Numbered from the stretch's first letter, positions 17,911 to 28,390 are shown. The stretch: DNA of 64,000 bases from Parapedobacter composti (GCF_900112315.1 NZ_FOLL01000014.1:62001-126000); one strand, 5' to 3'. The notes: a model not told the origin generated them from the letters alone. Numbers and translations: made by a program.

Positions 17911-18948
17911 TCACGGTTTACCATAGGGGTTTATTGTCCGGATATCACCGGCCTCGTCATAAGTCAGTTCCGCTACTTTCATCGAACGCAAATGCGTTAT
18001 GCCTTTGGAAAGGCTGGAATCATGGTAAAACAAGTACCATTTTCCGGCAAACTCCACAATGGAATGGTGGGAAGTCCACCCTACCACGGGGTTCAGTATT
18101 TTACCGCGGTAAGTAAATGGCCCGTAAGGGTTATCGCCGATGGCATAACAGATATAATGCGTATCACCGGTGGAATAGGAAAAATAATATTTGCCGTTGT
18201 ACCGATGTACCCAGGGCGCCTCGAAAAACCGTCGTTCTGTATCGCCTTGTCTGAGGGGCCGCCCATTTTCATCCAATAATACGACATCTCTTGGCTCTTC
18301 GTCAAACTCCAATAGGTCACCGCTTAATCTGGCCACTTTTGCACACAATGCGGGTTCATCAGCCGCAGGCAAGTGCGCGAACGGTCCCTCTCCCACCCCG
18401 TTGAATGTTCCGGTTCGCCACCGCTGCAATTGTCCGCCCCATATCCCACCAAAGTACATATAGTAATCCTCATCGTTATCCTTGAACACGGCGGGGTCAA
18501 TGGAAAAGCTGTTTTTCATGGCCTGCGGCTGTGGGATGAACGGGCCGGCAGGCGAATCGCTTGTAGCCACGCCGATGCGAAAGATACCGTCGTAATCTTT
18601 AGCCGGAAAAAACAGGTAATAGGTCCCGTTTTTTTCGGCGGCATCGGGAGCCCATAGCTGCTTTTCCGCCCAGGGCACATCCCGGATGTGCAGGGCAATC
18701 CCATGGTCTATTACCTCAGCTCCGGGGTGTTCCATGGAAAACACATGGTAATCCTCCATTGCAAAATGGTTGCCCAAATCATCAAAAGGGACCCCCGCAT
18801 CGATGTCGTGCGATGGGTAAATATAGATTTTCCCGCCGAAAACATGGGCGGACGGATCGGCGGTGAAAAGGTGGGTAACCAATGGATTCGAAATTGCCCT
18901 TTTATTCAGTTCTTCAAAATCGATATGATCAATCGGTTCTTCTGGCAT
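17911..18948 (-). CDS. Cytoplasmic GH43 beta-xylosidase/alpha-L-arabinofuranosidase
   Basis: 345 residues, no signal peptide. It is a single five-bladed GH43 propeller with the expected acids: base D31 in FTADPSAH, pKa-setting D151 in FSIDPAVF, and acid E243 in RFFEAPWVH. The opening NKRAISNPLVTHLFTADPSAHVFGGKIYIYPSHD resembles the compact GH43_1-type enzymes of Bacteroidota. Because it is cytoplasmic and sits between the sugar transporter and the esterase, it most likely cleaves imported xylobiose or small arabino-xylo-oligosaccharides, releasing xylose for XylA/XylB. Substrate preference cannot be settled by eye. Confidence 0.9.
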   Translation of the reverse strand: MPEEPIDHIDFEELNKRAISNPLVTHLFTADPSAHVFGGKIYIYPSHDIDAGVPFDDLGNHFAMEDYHVFSMEHPGAEVIDHGIALHIRDVPWAEKQLWAPDAAEKNGTYYLFFPAKDYDGIFRIGVATSDSPAGPFIPQPQAMKNSFSIDPAVFKDNDEDYYMYFGGIWGGQLQRWRTGTFNGVGEGPFAHLPAADEPALCAKVARLSGDLLEFDEEPRDVVLLDENGRPLRQGDTERRFFEAPWVHRYNGKYYFSYSTGDTHYICYAIGDNPYGPFTYRGKILNPVVGWTSHHSIVEFAGKWYLFYHDSSLSKGITHLRSMKVAELTYDEAGDIRTINPYGKP

Positions 18949-18969
18949 GGTGTTTTTTATTGGTGATTA

Positions 18970-19008
18970 GTGGTTAGTGATTGGTGACTGGTGGTTAGTG
19001 ATTGGTGA
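18970..19008. repeat. Tandem 18-bp direct repeat, 21-bp period
   Basis: GTGGTTAGTGATTGGTGA occurs exactly at 18970-18987 and 18991-19008, flanked by further degenerate TTAGTGATTGGTGATT units. It fills the short gap between the MFS stop codon (19011-19009) and the GH43 start (18948). Low-complexity (T/G)GTGATTAGTGA runs occur between genes in some Bacteroidota. A role as mRNA spacer or processing site is possible; none is shown. Confidence 0.75.
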
Positions 19009-20478
19009 TTACTTGTTCCGTCGTTTTTGCAAATCGGTTTCTATCCGTGATTCTGTTTCCTTATTGATTTCGTAGAAAAAAAGCAGTCCCGCACCTATCA
19101 AAAACGGAATAGCGGGGAAAACACTCACTAACAGCTTGGTGCCATGAATAGCGGACGCTGTTTGGGCGACATCACTGTTGGGGATGTAATGGTAGCGGCT
19201 GAGTATCCCAGCCAGCAGGGAGCTTCCAAGGCTAAGGCCAACCTTCAGCCCCACCATCATTGCCGAAAAGATGATGCCCGTGGCACGGCGGTTGTTTTTC
19301 CACTCGCTATAATCCGCCACATCGGCTATCATCGCCCACAGCAGCGGTATGGTGATGCCATAAAAAAAACCGTGCAGCATCTGCGCCCCGAACATCAGTC
19401 CCACTGCCTGCGGGGGGAACAAGTAAAACAGCAGCAAGAATAGTGTTGAAATAAACAGTGCAATGCCAAATACATCCCGTTTGCCATGCCGATCAGCCAA
19501 TCCTTTTGACAGCGTGATGCCGACGATCATGAAAACTATCCCCCCAGCATTGAATAACCCGAAGCCAGCGGATGAAGGATCTTCCCCGAAAAAATTAAGG
19601 CCAAGGCCAGCAAGGCGTTCCGTTATCGGGCCGACAAACCGGGCCAGGCTGCCGGTATCCACGTAGTTTTTGAAATAATATACATAGGCTCCGCCCTTCA
19701 TGGCCAGCGTCACGAAAACCAGTGTTGTCAGCACTAACATAACGATCCATGGCCGGCTCCGGAACAGGTCATTCAAATCTTCCCGCAAACTGGATTTCTG
19801 TTCCGGCTTGGGCACGACACGCTCCTTTGTCGTGAAAAACGTGATCAACAGCATGGCCGTACCGATTACAGCCAACCATGTCATCACCTTTTCAATGCCC
19901 ACCGCCCGATCCCCCCCCCCTGCAGTTTCGATGATGGGCAACATGAACACCTGCACGAAAAACTGCGCGAACATAACGGCGACAAAGCGGTAGGCGGATA
20001 GACTGTTCCGATCGCTCATATCGCCCGTGATGACACCGCTCAACGCAGAGTAAGGCAAATTGTTTGCCGCATACAGCAGCAGCAACAAGGTGTAAGTGAC
20101 CACCGCATAAATAAGTTTGCCCTTGTATGAAAATTGGGGTGTACTGAATGCCAGCAATGCAACCACACCGAGCGGAATGGCCGTCCACAATATCCATGGG
20201 CGGAACTTGCCCCACCGCGATTCGGTCCGGTCAGCAAGGGCACCCACAATGGGATTGAACGCAAATGCGGCAACCAGTCCCACTACCAGCATAACAACAG
20301 AAGCGTGGTCCGTACTGAGGCCGTAAATATCGGTATAAAAATAAGCGAGGTACGTGATCAGTGTCTGAAACACCAGATTCGCAGCCAAATCGCCCAGGCT
20401 GTACCCCACTTTTTCGGTTACCGACAGTCTTTCGGCCCTAACCCGCTGTTGCTGTTGCATCGTTTCTGTGTCAAGCAT
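19009..20478 (-). CDS. GPH/MFS-family sugar:cation symporter, probable xyloside importer
   Basis: 489 residues with about 12 hydrophobic spans. The N-terminus (SVTEKVGYSLGDLAANLVFQTLITYLAYFYTDIYG) and the loop GALADRTESRWGKFRPWILW are diagnostic of the glycoside-pentoside-hexuronide family (XynB/XylP/MelB type). Flanking genes are a GH10 xylanase and a cytoplasmic GH43, so xylobiose or xylo-oligosaccharide import across the inner membrane is the likely job. The coding strand contains ten consecutive G residues (19920-19911, reading ETAGGGD), in frame but prone to slippage. The gene starts 4 bp after the GH10 stop. Confidence 0.93.
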   Translation of the reverse strand: MLDTETMQQQQRVRAERLSVTEKVGYSLGDLAANLVFQTLITYLAYFYTDIYGLSTDHASVVMLVVGLVAAFAFNPIVGALADRTESRWGKFRPWILWTAIPLGVVALLAFSTPQFSYKGKLIYAVVTYTLLLLLYAANNLPYSALSGVITGDMSDRNSLSAYRFVAVMFAQFFVQVFMLPIIETAGGGDRAVGIEKVMTWLAVIGTAMLLITFFTTKERVVPKPEQKSSLREDLNDLFRSRPWIVMLVLTTLVFVTLAMKGGAYVYYFKNYVDTGSLARFVGPITERLAGLGLNFFGEDPSSAGFGLFNAGGIVFMIVGITLSKGLADRHGKRDVFGIALFISTLFLLLFYLFPPQAVGLMFGAQMLHGFFYGITIPLLWAMIADVADYSEWKNNRRATGIIFSAMMVGLKVGLSLGSSLLAGILSRYHYIPNSDVAQTASAIHGTKLLVSVFPAIPFLIGAGLLFFYEINKETESRIETDLQKRRNK

Positions 20479-20482
20479 AAAG

Positions 20483-21613
20483 TTATCGATTGAAGTTATT
20501 TTTAATTGCTACAACTCGGCGGAAGGCCTCTTTAGGCTGGTTATTCCGGTCAAAAAGCAGCGGATAATTCGTCCTTCCGGCTATCGGCCAGTAGTTCAGC
20601 CACGATTGCCCGTCATTTACGCCCCAAAACGTTACCCGGCTGATTTTGTCTTTGTGTTTCAGAAAAAGCTTAAACAGGTTTTCATAGTCCGCCGCCAGTT
20701 GATGTCCCACACTGTCCGGCAGTCCGTCTGCATACGGATTCAGCGAACGGTCGCCCGCGGCCATGCGCTGGTTCACGTCGGCACCCTGGAAGTCGCGCGG
20801 AAGCACCTCAAGATCAAGTTCGGTAATCATTACCTTCAGTCCCAGTGCAGCATAGGCCTCAATGCTTTTCTCAATTTCATCGAAAGGCACACGGCCGGCA
20901 TGCCAATGCCCCTGTATGCCCACCCCATCAATACGGGCACCGGCTTCCTGGAGTTTTTTAATAAGTGCAATGCACCCTTCGCGCTTTGCCGGTTGTTCGT
21001 TATTATAATCGTTGTAGTACAGCTCGGCGCTTGGCGCAGCCTCTTCTGCCAATTTAAACGCGTCTACCAAGTATTGCTCACCGAGGAGGTTATAAAAAAT
21101 CGATTGACGTAGGCTACCGTCTTCATTCAGCGCCTCGTTCACCACATCCCAGCCGTCAACCTCGTCCGCGTACCGTCCGGCAACAGTGCCGATATGGTGT
21201 TGCATAAATTGGCGCAGTGAGTCAGCGCTGCTGATCCGCGAGACAAACGGTGGAAGCTGGCTGTGCCAGATCAAGGTGTGTCCCACGATATGCATGTTGT
21301 TTTTCCGTCCATACGCCACAAATTTATCTGCGGCCTCAAAGTCAAACCTATCCCACTCCGGGTGGACGATTTCGGCCTTCATAATGTTCTCTGCCGTGAT
21401 GGCATTGAATTGCCGTTTGATCAATGAATCGGTGGGTGCGTCTGTTTCATTGATCTGACCAAGACTCAGTGCGGTTCCCACCAAAAAATCATCTTGGAAG
21501 ACCTGCTTTAATGTTATGTGCTGTTCCATAGGGTCGTCACACCCTTGGCAACCTACAAATAAAGCTACCCCGGTACAAGCCACGGATAGCCACAAGCGTC
21601 TATGAACTTTCAT
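20483..21613 (-). CDS. GH10 endo-1,4-beta-xylanase, lipoprotein
   Basis: 376 residues: SPII signal (lipobox FVGC, Cys22) then one complete GH10 TIM barrel. Signature elements: AENIMKAE, VGHTLIWHSQLPPF, acid/base E160 in WDVVNEALNED, nucleophile E265 in MITELDLEV, and WGVNDGQSW near the end. Its size is that of a single-domain GH10. The lipid anchor puts it at the outer membrane or in the periplasm. As first gene of an operon with an inner-membrane carrier it may process medium oligosaccharides rather than polymer. The promoter region carries two LacI-type palindromes. Confidence 0.96.
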   Translation of the reverse strand: MKVHRRLWLSVACTGVALFVGCQGCDDPMEQHITLKQVFQDDFLVGTALSLGQINETDAPTDSLIKRQFNAITAENIMKAEIVHPEWDRFDFEAADKFVAYGRKNNMHIVGHTLIWHSQLPPFVSRISSADSLRQFMQHHIGTVAGRYADEVDGWDVVNEALNEDGSLRQSIFYNLLGEQYLVDAFKLAEEAAPSAELYYNDYNNEQPAKREGCIALIKKLQEAGARIDGVGIQGHWHAGRVPFDEIEKSIEAYAALGLKVMITELDLEVLPRDFQGADVNQRMAAGDRSLNPYADGLPDSVGHQLAADYENLFKLFLKHKDKISRVTFWGVNDGQSWLNYWPIAGRTNYPLLFDRNNQPKEAFRRVVAIKNNFNR

Positions 21614-21660
21614 TCTTCTTTGATATTAAATTTCTCTGTTTGACAAACGCCGCCGACATA

Positions 21661-21676
21661 AAACCAACGTTGGCAT
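21661..21676. promoter_or_regulatory. LacI-type operator B (GH10 operon leader)
   Basis: AAACCAACGTTGGCAT: perfect 10-bp palindrome CCAACGTTGG plus a right CAT extension, matching the consensus ATGCCAACGTTGGCAT shared with 54092 and 61537. Its edge is 47 bp upstream of the GH10 ATG, downstream of the proposed -7, so a bound repressor could act as a roadblock. Confidence 0.7.
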
Positions 21677-21730
21677 TAAAGCCTTAAGCAATAAAGAAAA
21701 TACCATTCCGGTTTATGCTTGGTCTCATTC

Positions 21731-21738
21731 CACAGCTA
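21731..21738 (-). promoter_or_regulatory. Candidate -7 element of the GH10 operon
   Basis: Minus strand reads TAGCTGTG, one mismatch from the Bacteroidota -7 consensus TAnnTTTG. Operator A begins 23 bp further upstream; the same spacing (24 bp) is seen at the SusC promoter near 54200, which is the main reason to believe it. Confidence 0.4.
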
Positions 21739-21761
21739 AGATAAAAACAAAAACTCACAAA

Positions 21762-21775
21762 TGCAACCGATTGCA
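21762..21775. promoter_or_regulatory. LacI-type operator A (GH10 operon)
   Basis: TGCAACCGATTGCA fits the classic LacI-family pattern TGnAAnCGnTTnCA and recurs identically at 54228. It overlaps the expected -33 region of the GH10/MFS operon. Confidence 0.7.
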
Positions 21776-21801
21776 AAAGGATTTCTCAAAAAATTTTGCC
21801 G

Positions 21802-24800
21802 TCAATCCTGACGAGCGTAGGTAGCGGCGTCTATTACATAATCCGTTGGCGGCACACCGTACAGTTGCTTAAAGGACACCGAAAAATGGTTAACGTCAGA
21901 ATAACCGACTGCATAGGCGACCTCCGATACCGTTAAGTTCTTTTTGCCAATCAAATCGGCGGCTTGATTCAACCGGATATTCCGGATGAGGTCCCGCGTG
22001 GTCAGGTTCGTTAGTTCCTTCAGCTTCCGGTGCAAGTGCACCCTACTTATTCCGATTTCCGTAGCAATCATCTCAACACTCAAACGTGGATTGTTTAAAT
22101 TCTCTTCGATGATGCGATGTACTTTCTCCATCAGTTTTTCATCGGCGCTCTTAAGGTCAATCTTGGAAATAAATTGCGACTTGAACTGTTGTTCTCTTTC
22201 GCTATTTCGAATAAGCTGCCTGTTTCTGATCAAACTTTTCACTAGTTTCCGTAGAACGTCTACATGAAACGGTTTAACAACGTACGCATCGGCACCGCAT
22301 TCCAATCCCTTTGCATTGTCTGAATCTTCGGCTTTTGCCGTAAGGAGTACAACGGGTATGTGGTTCACCAACGGACTGCTCTTGATTTTGCGACATAGTG
22401 TGAATCCGTCCATGCCGGGCATCATGATGTCGCTGATTACCACCTCTGGCGGTTCTTTCAAGATGCCTGGATATGCTTCGGAACCGTCTGTATATATCGT
22501 TACCGTATAGTCATCGCTAAATTCGCCATGGAGATAAGCGCGTATCTCACTGTCGTCATCGATGATGACAAGCCGTTGCGCCCGCTTTTTCGTTCCTTCA
22601 GGTCCCTGTGCCACGTCAAGCATCACCTGGTCTTGTTCCACTGCTACCCCTTTTTCGGGTGCCGAAACGACACGCGTTGATGCCGCTTCAAGCTCAATCG
22701 GCAGTATCAAAACAAACTGGCATCCGTTTTCCTTTAGGTTTTCAACGCCGATCGTTCCCCCATGCAGCTCGACCAACTGCTTGGCCAGGTAAAGTCCGAT
22801 ACCGGTACCTTGGCGGTTTCGATCGCCATGGCTTTTCGATTGATAGAAACATTCGAATAGGCGTTCAGCCTCTTGCTCATCAATGGTTGGTCCGGAGTCT
22901 GACACCGCAATCCGCATATATTCAGGGCTGCCTTTCGACCCGTGCCCCTCAACAGCTTCCAATGTGACCTTTATGGTGCCGCCCATCGGCGTAAATCTAC
23001 AGGCATTAGCAAGGATATTCATCAACACCTTATCGAAATTCCTTGGGTCGATGTTAGCGAACAGTTGGCTACACGGGCTCTCCACCGTCAGGGTAATATC
23101 TTTTGCATCAAGTTGCTCTTCAAACATTGAGCAGATTGCCTTGGTAAACTTAACCATATCCACGCACTCAACCTGCAGACTCATTTGTCCCTTTTCAATC
23201 TTCCGGATATCCATCAGTTGGTTGACCAAGTCGAGCATGCGACGCGCATTGCGATTCATGATAGCATACAAATGCCCACGTTTACCATCCCCATCGTTTT
23301 CGATGAGTTTTTTCAGCGGACTGATGATTAGGGTCAATGGCGTTCGGATTTCATGTGCAATGTTGATAAAAAACTGTAGCTTGGCCTCGTTGACCGCTTC
23401 GGCTTGCTGATGGACCTGCATTTGTTGTTGTATGCGTCGCCGGTTTCGATAGGCCTTTGCAATGGCAACCGAAATCATAATCGTTACCAGCGCATACATC
23501 CATTTGGCCAATGTAGACTGGAACCAAACAGGATGAATGATAATCCGGGCCTCCTTAATATCGGAAAATGTATCGTTTGATCGGGCACGGATGCGCAAGC
23601 GATATTCACCGGCCTCCAGGTTGTCGAACGCCAGGCGATTGTTGCCCGGCCGCAAAGCAAGCCATTCGTTGTTATTTAGTGAATACACGTATGAAACCCT
23701 TTCGGAGTCATTGAAATCCATCGTGGAAAATTCCACACTGAATGAATTGTCACGGTAGTCCAAATGAAATGTTTGCGCATGGTTTACCGCGGTATCCACA
23801 ATCGCATAGCGCCCGGATTTCATACCTTTTCTCACCGCCTTATCACGCACGTAAAAATCAACAATGTTCACGATCCGTTTTTTATTTTGAATGTGGATTT
23901 CGCCGGGTCTGAAGTAAGTGACGCCGTGTATTCCTCCAAAATATAAATCCCCGTTTTTCGCCGCGAGCGAAACCTTGGTCATAAACTCGTTGCCCTGAAG
24001 TCCATCCCCGGCATAAAAATTCAAAAATCGGGATTCCGATACGTCCATTTTTGCGATTCCGCGGTTCGTACTTACCCAGATATCCCCGTTTGGACCTCCC
24101 TCCACAGCACAGATGAGGTTGCTGGGCAGGCCGTTATCCATATCAAAGATATTCATTTCAAGGGTAGCAATATTGAGGCATACCAGTCCCCGGGAAGTAC
24201 CCGCCCACAAATGCCCTTTATCGTCGTCATGAAGTGAATACACCACCGTGTTACTGAGCAACCGGTTGGTCCCAAACGCCGTCACAAAATTTTCATTTTC
24301 CAAATCCAAACAGGCTAACCCATCAAAAGTGCCGATGTAAAGCTTATTATTTCTCGATAACAGTAGACAATTGATCCAATCGTTGGGTAGATAGTTGCCA
24401 TCCGGGCGGTATACCGTGCCGTCAACGGCGCTAAAATTACGGATGGTACCGGATTTCAAATCGAGACAGAACAGTCCAGATCCCATGGAGGCTATCCAAA
24501 GGCGCTGTTCCTTATCCTCCCGTAGCCCGTATATGCGCTGTACGTAATCTCCGTTTTTATCCACAAGCTCCGTTAAGTAGGTGCTTTGACCGGTGTGCGG
24601 GTTAAACTTTGCTAAACCATCCGAATAGGAGCCAATCCAGAGATCTCCATATGAGTCTTCATAAATGGACATAATGGTGGAAGGTACCGACCGTACTCCA
24701 CCGCGGCACCCGTAATGCCTGCTCGAACCGCCATCTGGACCCAGGGCATATAGTCCGTCGTTATCAGTGCCAATCCAAAACGTGCCCTTACTATCCTCAA

Positions 24801-25866
24801 ATATCGACATCACGCAATTTGAACCAATCAAATTACGGTTTACCGATTTATACCCGATATAGCCAAAGCTGTTTTTATGCGTGGGCAGCAAAAATACTCC
24901 GCGTTGGTACATACCCATCCAGATGTTTCCAGCATTGTCTTCAAGGATCGAGTTTATTTTTGTTGTATTGAAATCGAACGTCGTCATCGTCAGGTCCATG
25001 TCCTTAACCACGCCTGATTCCTCATCGTATAGTTTCATCCCCGCTCCGTTGGTAGCTATGTACAACTCATTCCGCGAACTGACCAGCAAATCTGCCACGG
25101 CAAGATCCCCTCCGCCACTATAATGTACCCGAACAAACGCATCGTCAATCGTGTTGTATCGGAATAGTCCACCGCTCATATTGCCGACGAAGATCGTACC
25201 GTATTTGTCTTCGCATATACTGGACACCACATTATTCTGGACTTTTTTAGCTGCAAAGTAATCCGTTAGTTTTCCGTCGCCGAACCTGAATAACCCGTTG
25301 TCTTCCGTCGCAATCCAAAGATTTTCTTTTTGGTCTTCGAATATCCGGATGATCATATTGCTTGGCACCAGCCCTTCAAGCTTAGTACCCTCCCACCGGC
25401 CAGACCTCTGTTGCAGTTCAAATATGCCGTGGCCCGACGTTCCAATAAGCATCTGGCCGTTTTTTCGTTGGACGATGGTCAAGACATGGGCAGCTATTTC
25501 CTGACCATTCTGAAGTTTAAGCGGGATATGATGAAACGAATCGCTCGCAGCATCGTAGTATTGAACACCATTAATGTAACCTACGTACATCTGCCCCTGC
25601 TTATCCTCGGCAAGAACCAACGCCATATCGTTCAGCACGGAATGAGGGTCGTGCTCGTTGTGCCTATACACCTTGAATTTGATACCGTCGAATCTATTTA
25701 ACCCATCTTCGGTTGCAATCCATACGTAGCCACTCCGTCCCTGATGGACGTCCGTGACCATGCTGCTGGAAAGTTCCGAGTCTACAGTAAAGAGTTTACC
25801 TGATTGGGCAGACGCACACCTCGAACATAGCAATGCGGCTGATAAAAAGAAAATGTATCGGAACAT
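21802..25866 (-). CDS. Hybrid two-component system regulator (HTCS), xylan-sensing type
   Basis: 1354 residues. A signal peptide is followed by two seven-bladed propellers of Reg_prop repeats (to ~700; recurrent GNIWMGM, GDLWIGSYSDGL, GHLWAGTSRGL) and a Y_Y_Y domain (~705-785). One membrane helix lies at ~790-810. A histidine kinase core follows with phosphorylatable H838 (FFINIAHEIRTPL) and an HATPase domain (GTGIGLYLAKQLVELHGG). The receiver domain has phosphoacceptor D1146 (VVISDIMMPGMDG), and a C-terminal AraC helix-turn-helix (~1255-1345) completes the chain. In Bacteroides, such proteins bind specific oligosaccharides in the periplasm and activate the adjacent PUL. It adjoins the xylan PUL; 21-bp-period repeats at 41747 and 47030 are candidate targets. 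The 73-bp upstream gap shows no clear promoter. Confidence 0.96.
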   Translation of the reverse strand: MFRYIFFLSAALLCSRCASAQSGKLFTVDSELSSSMVTDVHQGRSGYVWIATEDGLNRFDGIKFKVYRHNEHDPHSVLNDMALVLAEDKQGQMYVGYINGVQYYDAASDSFHHIPLKLQNGQEIAAHVLTIVQRKNGQMLIGTSGHGIFELQQRSGRWEGTKLEGLVPSNMIIRIFEDQKENLWIATEDNGLFRFGDGKLTDYFAAKKVQNNVVSSICEDKYGTIFVGNMSGGLFRYNTIDDAFVRVHYSGGGDLAVADLLVSSRNELYIATNGAGMKLYDEESGVVKDMDLTMTTFDFNTTKINSILEDNAGNIWMGMYQRGVFLLPTHKNSFGYIGYKSVNRNLIGSNCVMSIFEDSKGTFWIGTDNDGLYALGPDGGSSRHYGCRGGVRSVPSTIMSIYEDSYGDLWIGSYSDGLAKFNPHTGQSTYLTELVDKNGDYVQRIYGLREDKEQRLWIASMGSGLFCLDLKSGTIRNFSAVDGTVYRPDGNYLPNDWINCLLLSRNNKLYIGTFDGLACLDLENENFVTAFGTNRLLSNTVVYSLHDDDKGHLWAGTSRGLVCLNIATLEMNIFDMDNGLPSNLICAVEGGPNGDIWVSTNRGIAKMDVSESRFLNFYAGDGLQGNEFMTKVSLAAKNGDLYFGGIHGVTYFRPGEIHIQNKKRIVNIVDFYVRDKAVRKGMKSGRYAIVDTAVNHAQTFHLDYRDNSFSVEFSTMDFNDSERVSYVYSLNNNEWLALRPGNNRLAFDNLEAGEYRLRIRARSNDTFSDIKEARIIIHPVWFQSTLAKWMYALVTIMISVAIAKAYRNRRRIQQQMQVHQQAEAVNEAKLQFFINIAHEIRTPLTLIISPLKKLIENDGDGKRGHLYAIMNRNARRMLDLVNQLMDIRKIEKGQMSLQVECVDMVKFTKAICSMFEEQLDAKDITLTVESPCSQLFANIDPRNFDKVLMNILANACRFTPMGGTIKVTLEAVEGHGSKGSPEYMRIAVSDSGPTIDEQEAERLFECFYQSKSHGDRNRQGTGIGLYLAKQLVELHGGTIGVENLKENGCQFVLILPIELEAASTRVVSAPEKGVAVEQDQVMLDVAQGPEGTKKRAQRLVIIDDDSEIRAYLHGEFSDDYTVTIYTDGSEAYPGILKEPPEVVISDIMMPGMDGFTLCRKIKSSPLVNHIPVVLLTAKAEDSDNAKGLECGADAYVVKPFHVDVLRKLVKSLIRNRQLIRNSEREQQFKSQFISKIDLKSADEKLMEKVHRIIEENLNNPRLSVEMIATEIGISRVHLHRKLKELTNLTTRDLIRNIRLNQAADLIGKKNLTVSEVAYAVGYSDVNHFSVSFKQLYGVPPTDYVIDAATYARQD

Positions 25867-25939
25867 AACTTACGTTTTTGGTATATAAATGGCGTTCTGC
25901 GAATTTAAGTGTTTATTCGACAACTATCAACCGAATACC

Positions 25940-28390
25940 TTATAAAACATGATAAGTCTTGCCTTTTTGTGTGGCTATATCATATTCAAACACATCAGAC
26001 ATCCCATCGGGATATACCAATTGTTTGTCTATGTGCTGGTTTATTGCCGGCACATAAAAGAATGGATTTGGGTTTGCACCATCCGATGCCGCCTTCAGGT
26101 TAGCATGTGGCATCGGCGCGCCCAATCGCAACCGGAGGTTTCCGCCAAGTTCAGAGCGTATAGTGAGCCGGGTAATCCGGCCATTCTTCCATGCTAAGTG
26201 TTCGATAACAAAGCCGCCAAGCGCGCGCAAACCACTTACCGATCCAGTTGGTTTCCAATCATCAGGCAGGGCAGGTAATAGGTGAATAGCCCCATCGTGG
26301 CTTTGCAGAAGCATTTCGGCAATTCCTGAGGTACAGCCGAAATTACCGTCAATTTGAAATGGAGGGTGGGCATCAAGGAGGTTCGGATAGCTACCGCCTC
26401 CGTCCTTGTTTGTTCCCACCGGGCTTAACTGCTCCCGGATCAGCTTCCACGCACGGTTTCCGTCCAACATACGCGCCCACCAATTTACTTTCCACCCCAT
26501 ACTCCAACCGGTGCTGACATCGCCGCGCTGTTCCAAGGTCACCCGCGCCGCCGCAAAAAGGCCGGGTGTCCGAAACGGCGATATTTGCCGGGATGGAAAC
26601 AGTCCGTATAGGTGCGAAATATGCCGATGTTTATCCTCCGGATCATCCAAATCGGCCAACCATTCCTGTAGCTGACCATGCCTGCCGACCTGCATCGGCG
26701 GCAACAAGGCCTGCTTTTCCTTCAACAAGGTTGCAAACGCCTCATCAGTGCCCAACACATCGGCCGCCCGGATGGTCGCATCAAATACATCAAAAACCAA
26801 TTGGTTATCCATGGTCGTACCGGCGTCAATCGACACTCCTGGGCGGCTTTGGGGTGCGTTTTCGGGAGAGATACTGGGCGACACCAACAGCCAGCCATGC
26901 GTGGGTTCCGGTATAAGGTAATCGACAAAAAATGCCGCGCTTCCTTTTAAAATCGGATAAACATGCCGCAAAAATTCCAGATCCCCATGGTACAGATAAT
27001 GTTCCCATAAATGTTGCGAAAGCCAAGCACCGCCCATGGGCCACATACCCCAGAAAACACCGTCTACCGGCCCAGTAATACGCCACAGATCTGTATTGTG
27101 GTGGGCAACCCATCCTCCGCTTCCATACATCACCCGCGCAGTTTCCTTTCCGGTATCAGAAATATCCTTAATGAGGTCAAATAGTGGTTGATGAGTTTCC
27201 GGCAGATTGGTCCGCTCCGCTGGCCAATAATTCATCTGCGTATTGATATTAATCGTGTATTTGCTGTCCCAGGGCGGACTCATATCCTTATTCCAAATCC
27301 CTTGAAGGTTGGCGGGTTGCCCGCCCGGTTGGGAAGAAGCGATCAACAGGTAACGGCCGTATTGAAAATACAGATTGACCATATCAAGGTCCATCCCCTG
27401 CCGGAACGCTGCCAATCGTTCGTCCGTTGGCTTCGACGAGGGAGACGGTTTGCCGATTTGTAAGGCAACCCGGTTGAATAGCGGCTGATATTGTTTGACA
27501 TGTTCATCCACCAGGCGCTTATAGGATTTGCCGCGCGCATTGATGAGGTATTTTTTTGCCCTTTTTGCTTCGTCGCCCCCTAAATCAGCGTAATGGATAT
27601 GATTGGTGCCTATGCTGACTAAAATTGTGGCAGCATTTGCATCCGTAACATGGAGGCGCCCGTTTGTGGCAGTCAGTTTCCCACCGCTGACTCGCACTTG
27701 GGCCAAGCACTGAAACCGAAGTGCCCCGCCCGGCACGGATTCAAAACCCCCGGTGGCCCCGCTAATACTACATATGTTACCGCTGCATTCGACAGTTGCT
27801 TCCGGCTGCGGCGTAGACAACGCAACATCAAAACGCAGCGACCCGCGCTTACTGGCCGTCAACCGGATAATGATCAGGCGCGCCGGATTTGACGCGAAAT
27901 ATTCCCGGCGGTAAGTAATCCCATCTATCTCATATTCTGTCGCCGCTATGGCCCGCTCGATATCCAGTTCGCGCCGGTAGGAAGTAGGCTCCTGATGGTC
28001 CGGAAAGATTAGGTGCAAACTGCCCACGGGCTGAAATGCTTGACCGTTCGACTTCCCGGCCATCATGGTTTGGTCCGCAAGTGTTTGCGCTTCGCGGTGC
28101 TTGCCTTCAAAAATCAGCTTCCTAATTTCCGGTAATGCGGCCAGTGCCGTCGGACTATCGTTCCGATTTGGGCTTCCTGTCCATACCGTACCCTCATTGA
28201 GTTGGATTTCGTCCTTTTCCACGTTGCCATATACCATGGCCCCCTGGAAGCCATTGCCAATGGGTAGCGCACGCAGCCAGTCGTCGCCCGCAGGGGCATC
28301 GTACCATAGCGTCAGTGATCGTTCTTGCGCAGCAGCATAACCTGTCACTACTACCAAAAGCAAAAAGAGTCTAAGCACCTGTTTTGTCAT
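25940..28390 (-). CDS. GH95 glycosidase, probable alpha-L-galactosidase or alpha-L-fucosidase
   Basis: 816 residues from the ATG at 28390 (a GTG at 28396 is an alternative), with signal peptide ending AAAQ. Full-length GH95: N-terminal beta domain ([39 protein letters not shown]), then an (alpha/alpha)6 barrel with [11 protein letters not shown] (the paired Asn motif), [20 protein letters not shown] and [16 protein letters not shown]95 in a Bacteroides ovatus xylan locus is an alpha-L-galactosidase acting on complex corn-type xylan, so that activity is plausible here; fucosidase is the alternative. It is the last gene of the long leftward PUL operon, 16 bp after the CBM-bearing GH10. Confidence 0.9.
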   Translation of the reverse strand: MTKQVLRLFLLLVVVTGYAAAQERSLTLWYDAPAGDDWLRALPIGNGFQGAMVYGNVEKDEIQLNEGTVWTGSPNRNDSPTALAALPEIRKLIFEGKHREAQTLADQTMMAGKSNGQAFQPVGSLHLIFPDHQEPTSYRRELDIERAIAATEYEIDGITYRREYFASNPARLIIIRLTASKRGSLRFDVALSTPQPEATVECSGNICSISGATGGFESVPGGALRFQCLAQVRVSGGKLTATNGRLHVTDANAATILVSIGTNHIHYADLGGDEAKRAKKYLINARGKSYKRLVDEHVKQYQPLFNRVALQIGKPSPSSKPTDERLAAFRQGMDLDMVNLYFQYGRYLLIASSQPGGQPANLQGIWNKDMSPPWDSKYTININTQMNYWPAERTNLPETHQPLFDLIKDISDTGKETARVMYGSGGWVAHHNTDLWRITGPVDGVFWGMWPMGGAWLSQHLWEHYLYHGDLEFLRHVYPILKGSAAFFVDYLIPEPTHGWLLVSPSISPENAPQSRPGVSIDAGTTMDNQLVFDVFDATIRAADVLGTDEAFATLLKEKQALLPPMQVGRHGQLQEWLADLDDPEDKHRHISHLYGLFPSRQISPFRTPGLFAAARVTLEQRGDVSTGWSMGWKVNWWARMLDGNRAWKLIREQLSPVGTNKDGGGSYPNLLDAHPPFQIDGNFGCTSGIAEMLLQSHDGAIHLLPALPDDWKPTGSVSGLRALGGFVIEHLAWKNGRITRLTIRSELGGNLRLRLGAPMPHANLKAASDGANPNPFFYVPAINQHIDKQLVYPDGMSDVFEYDIATQKGKTYHVL

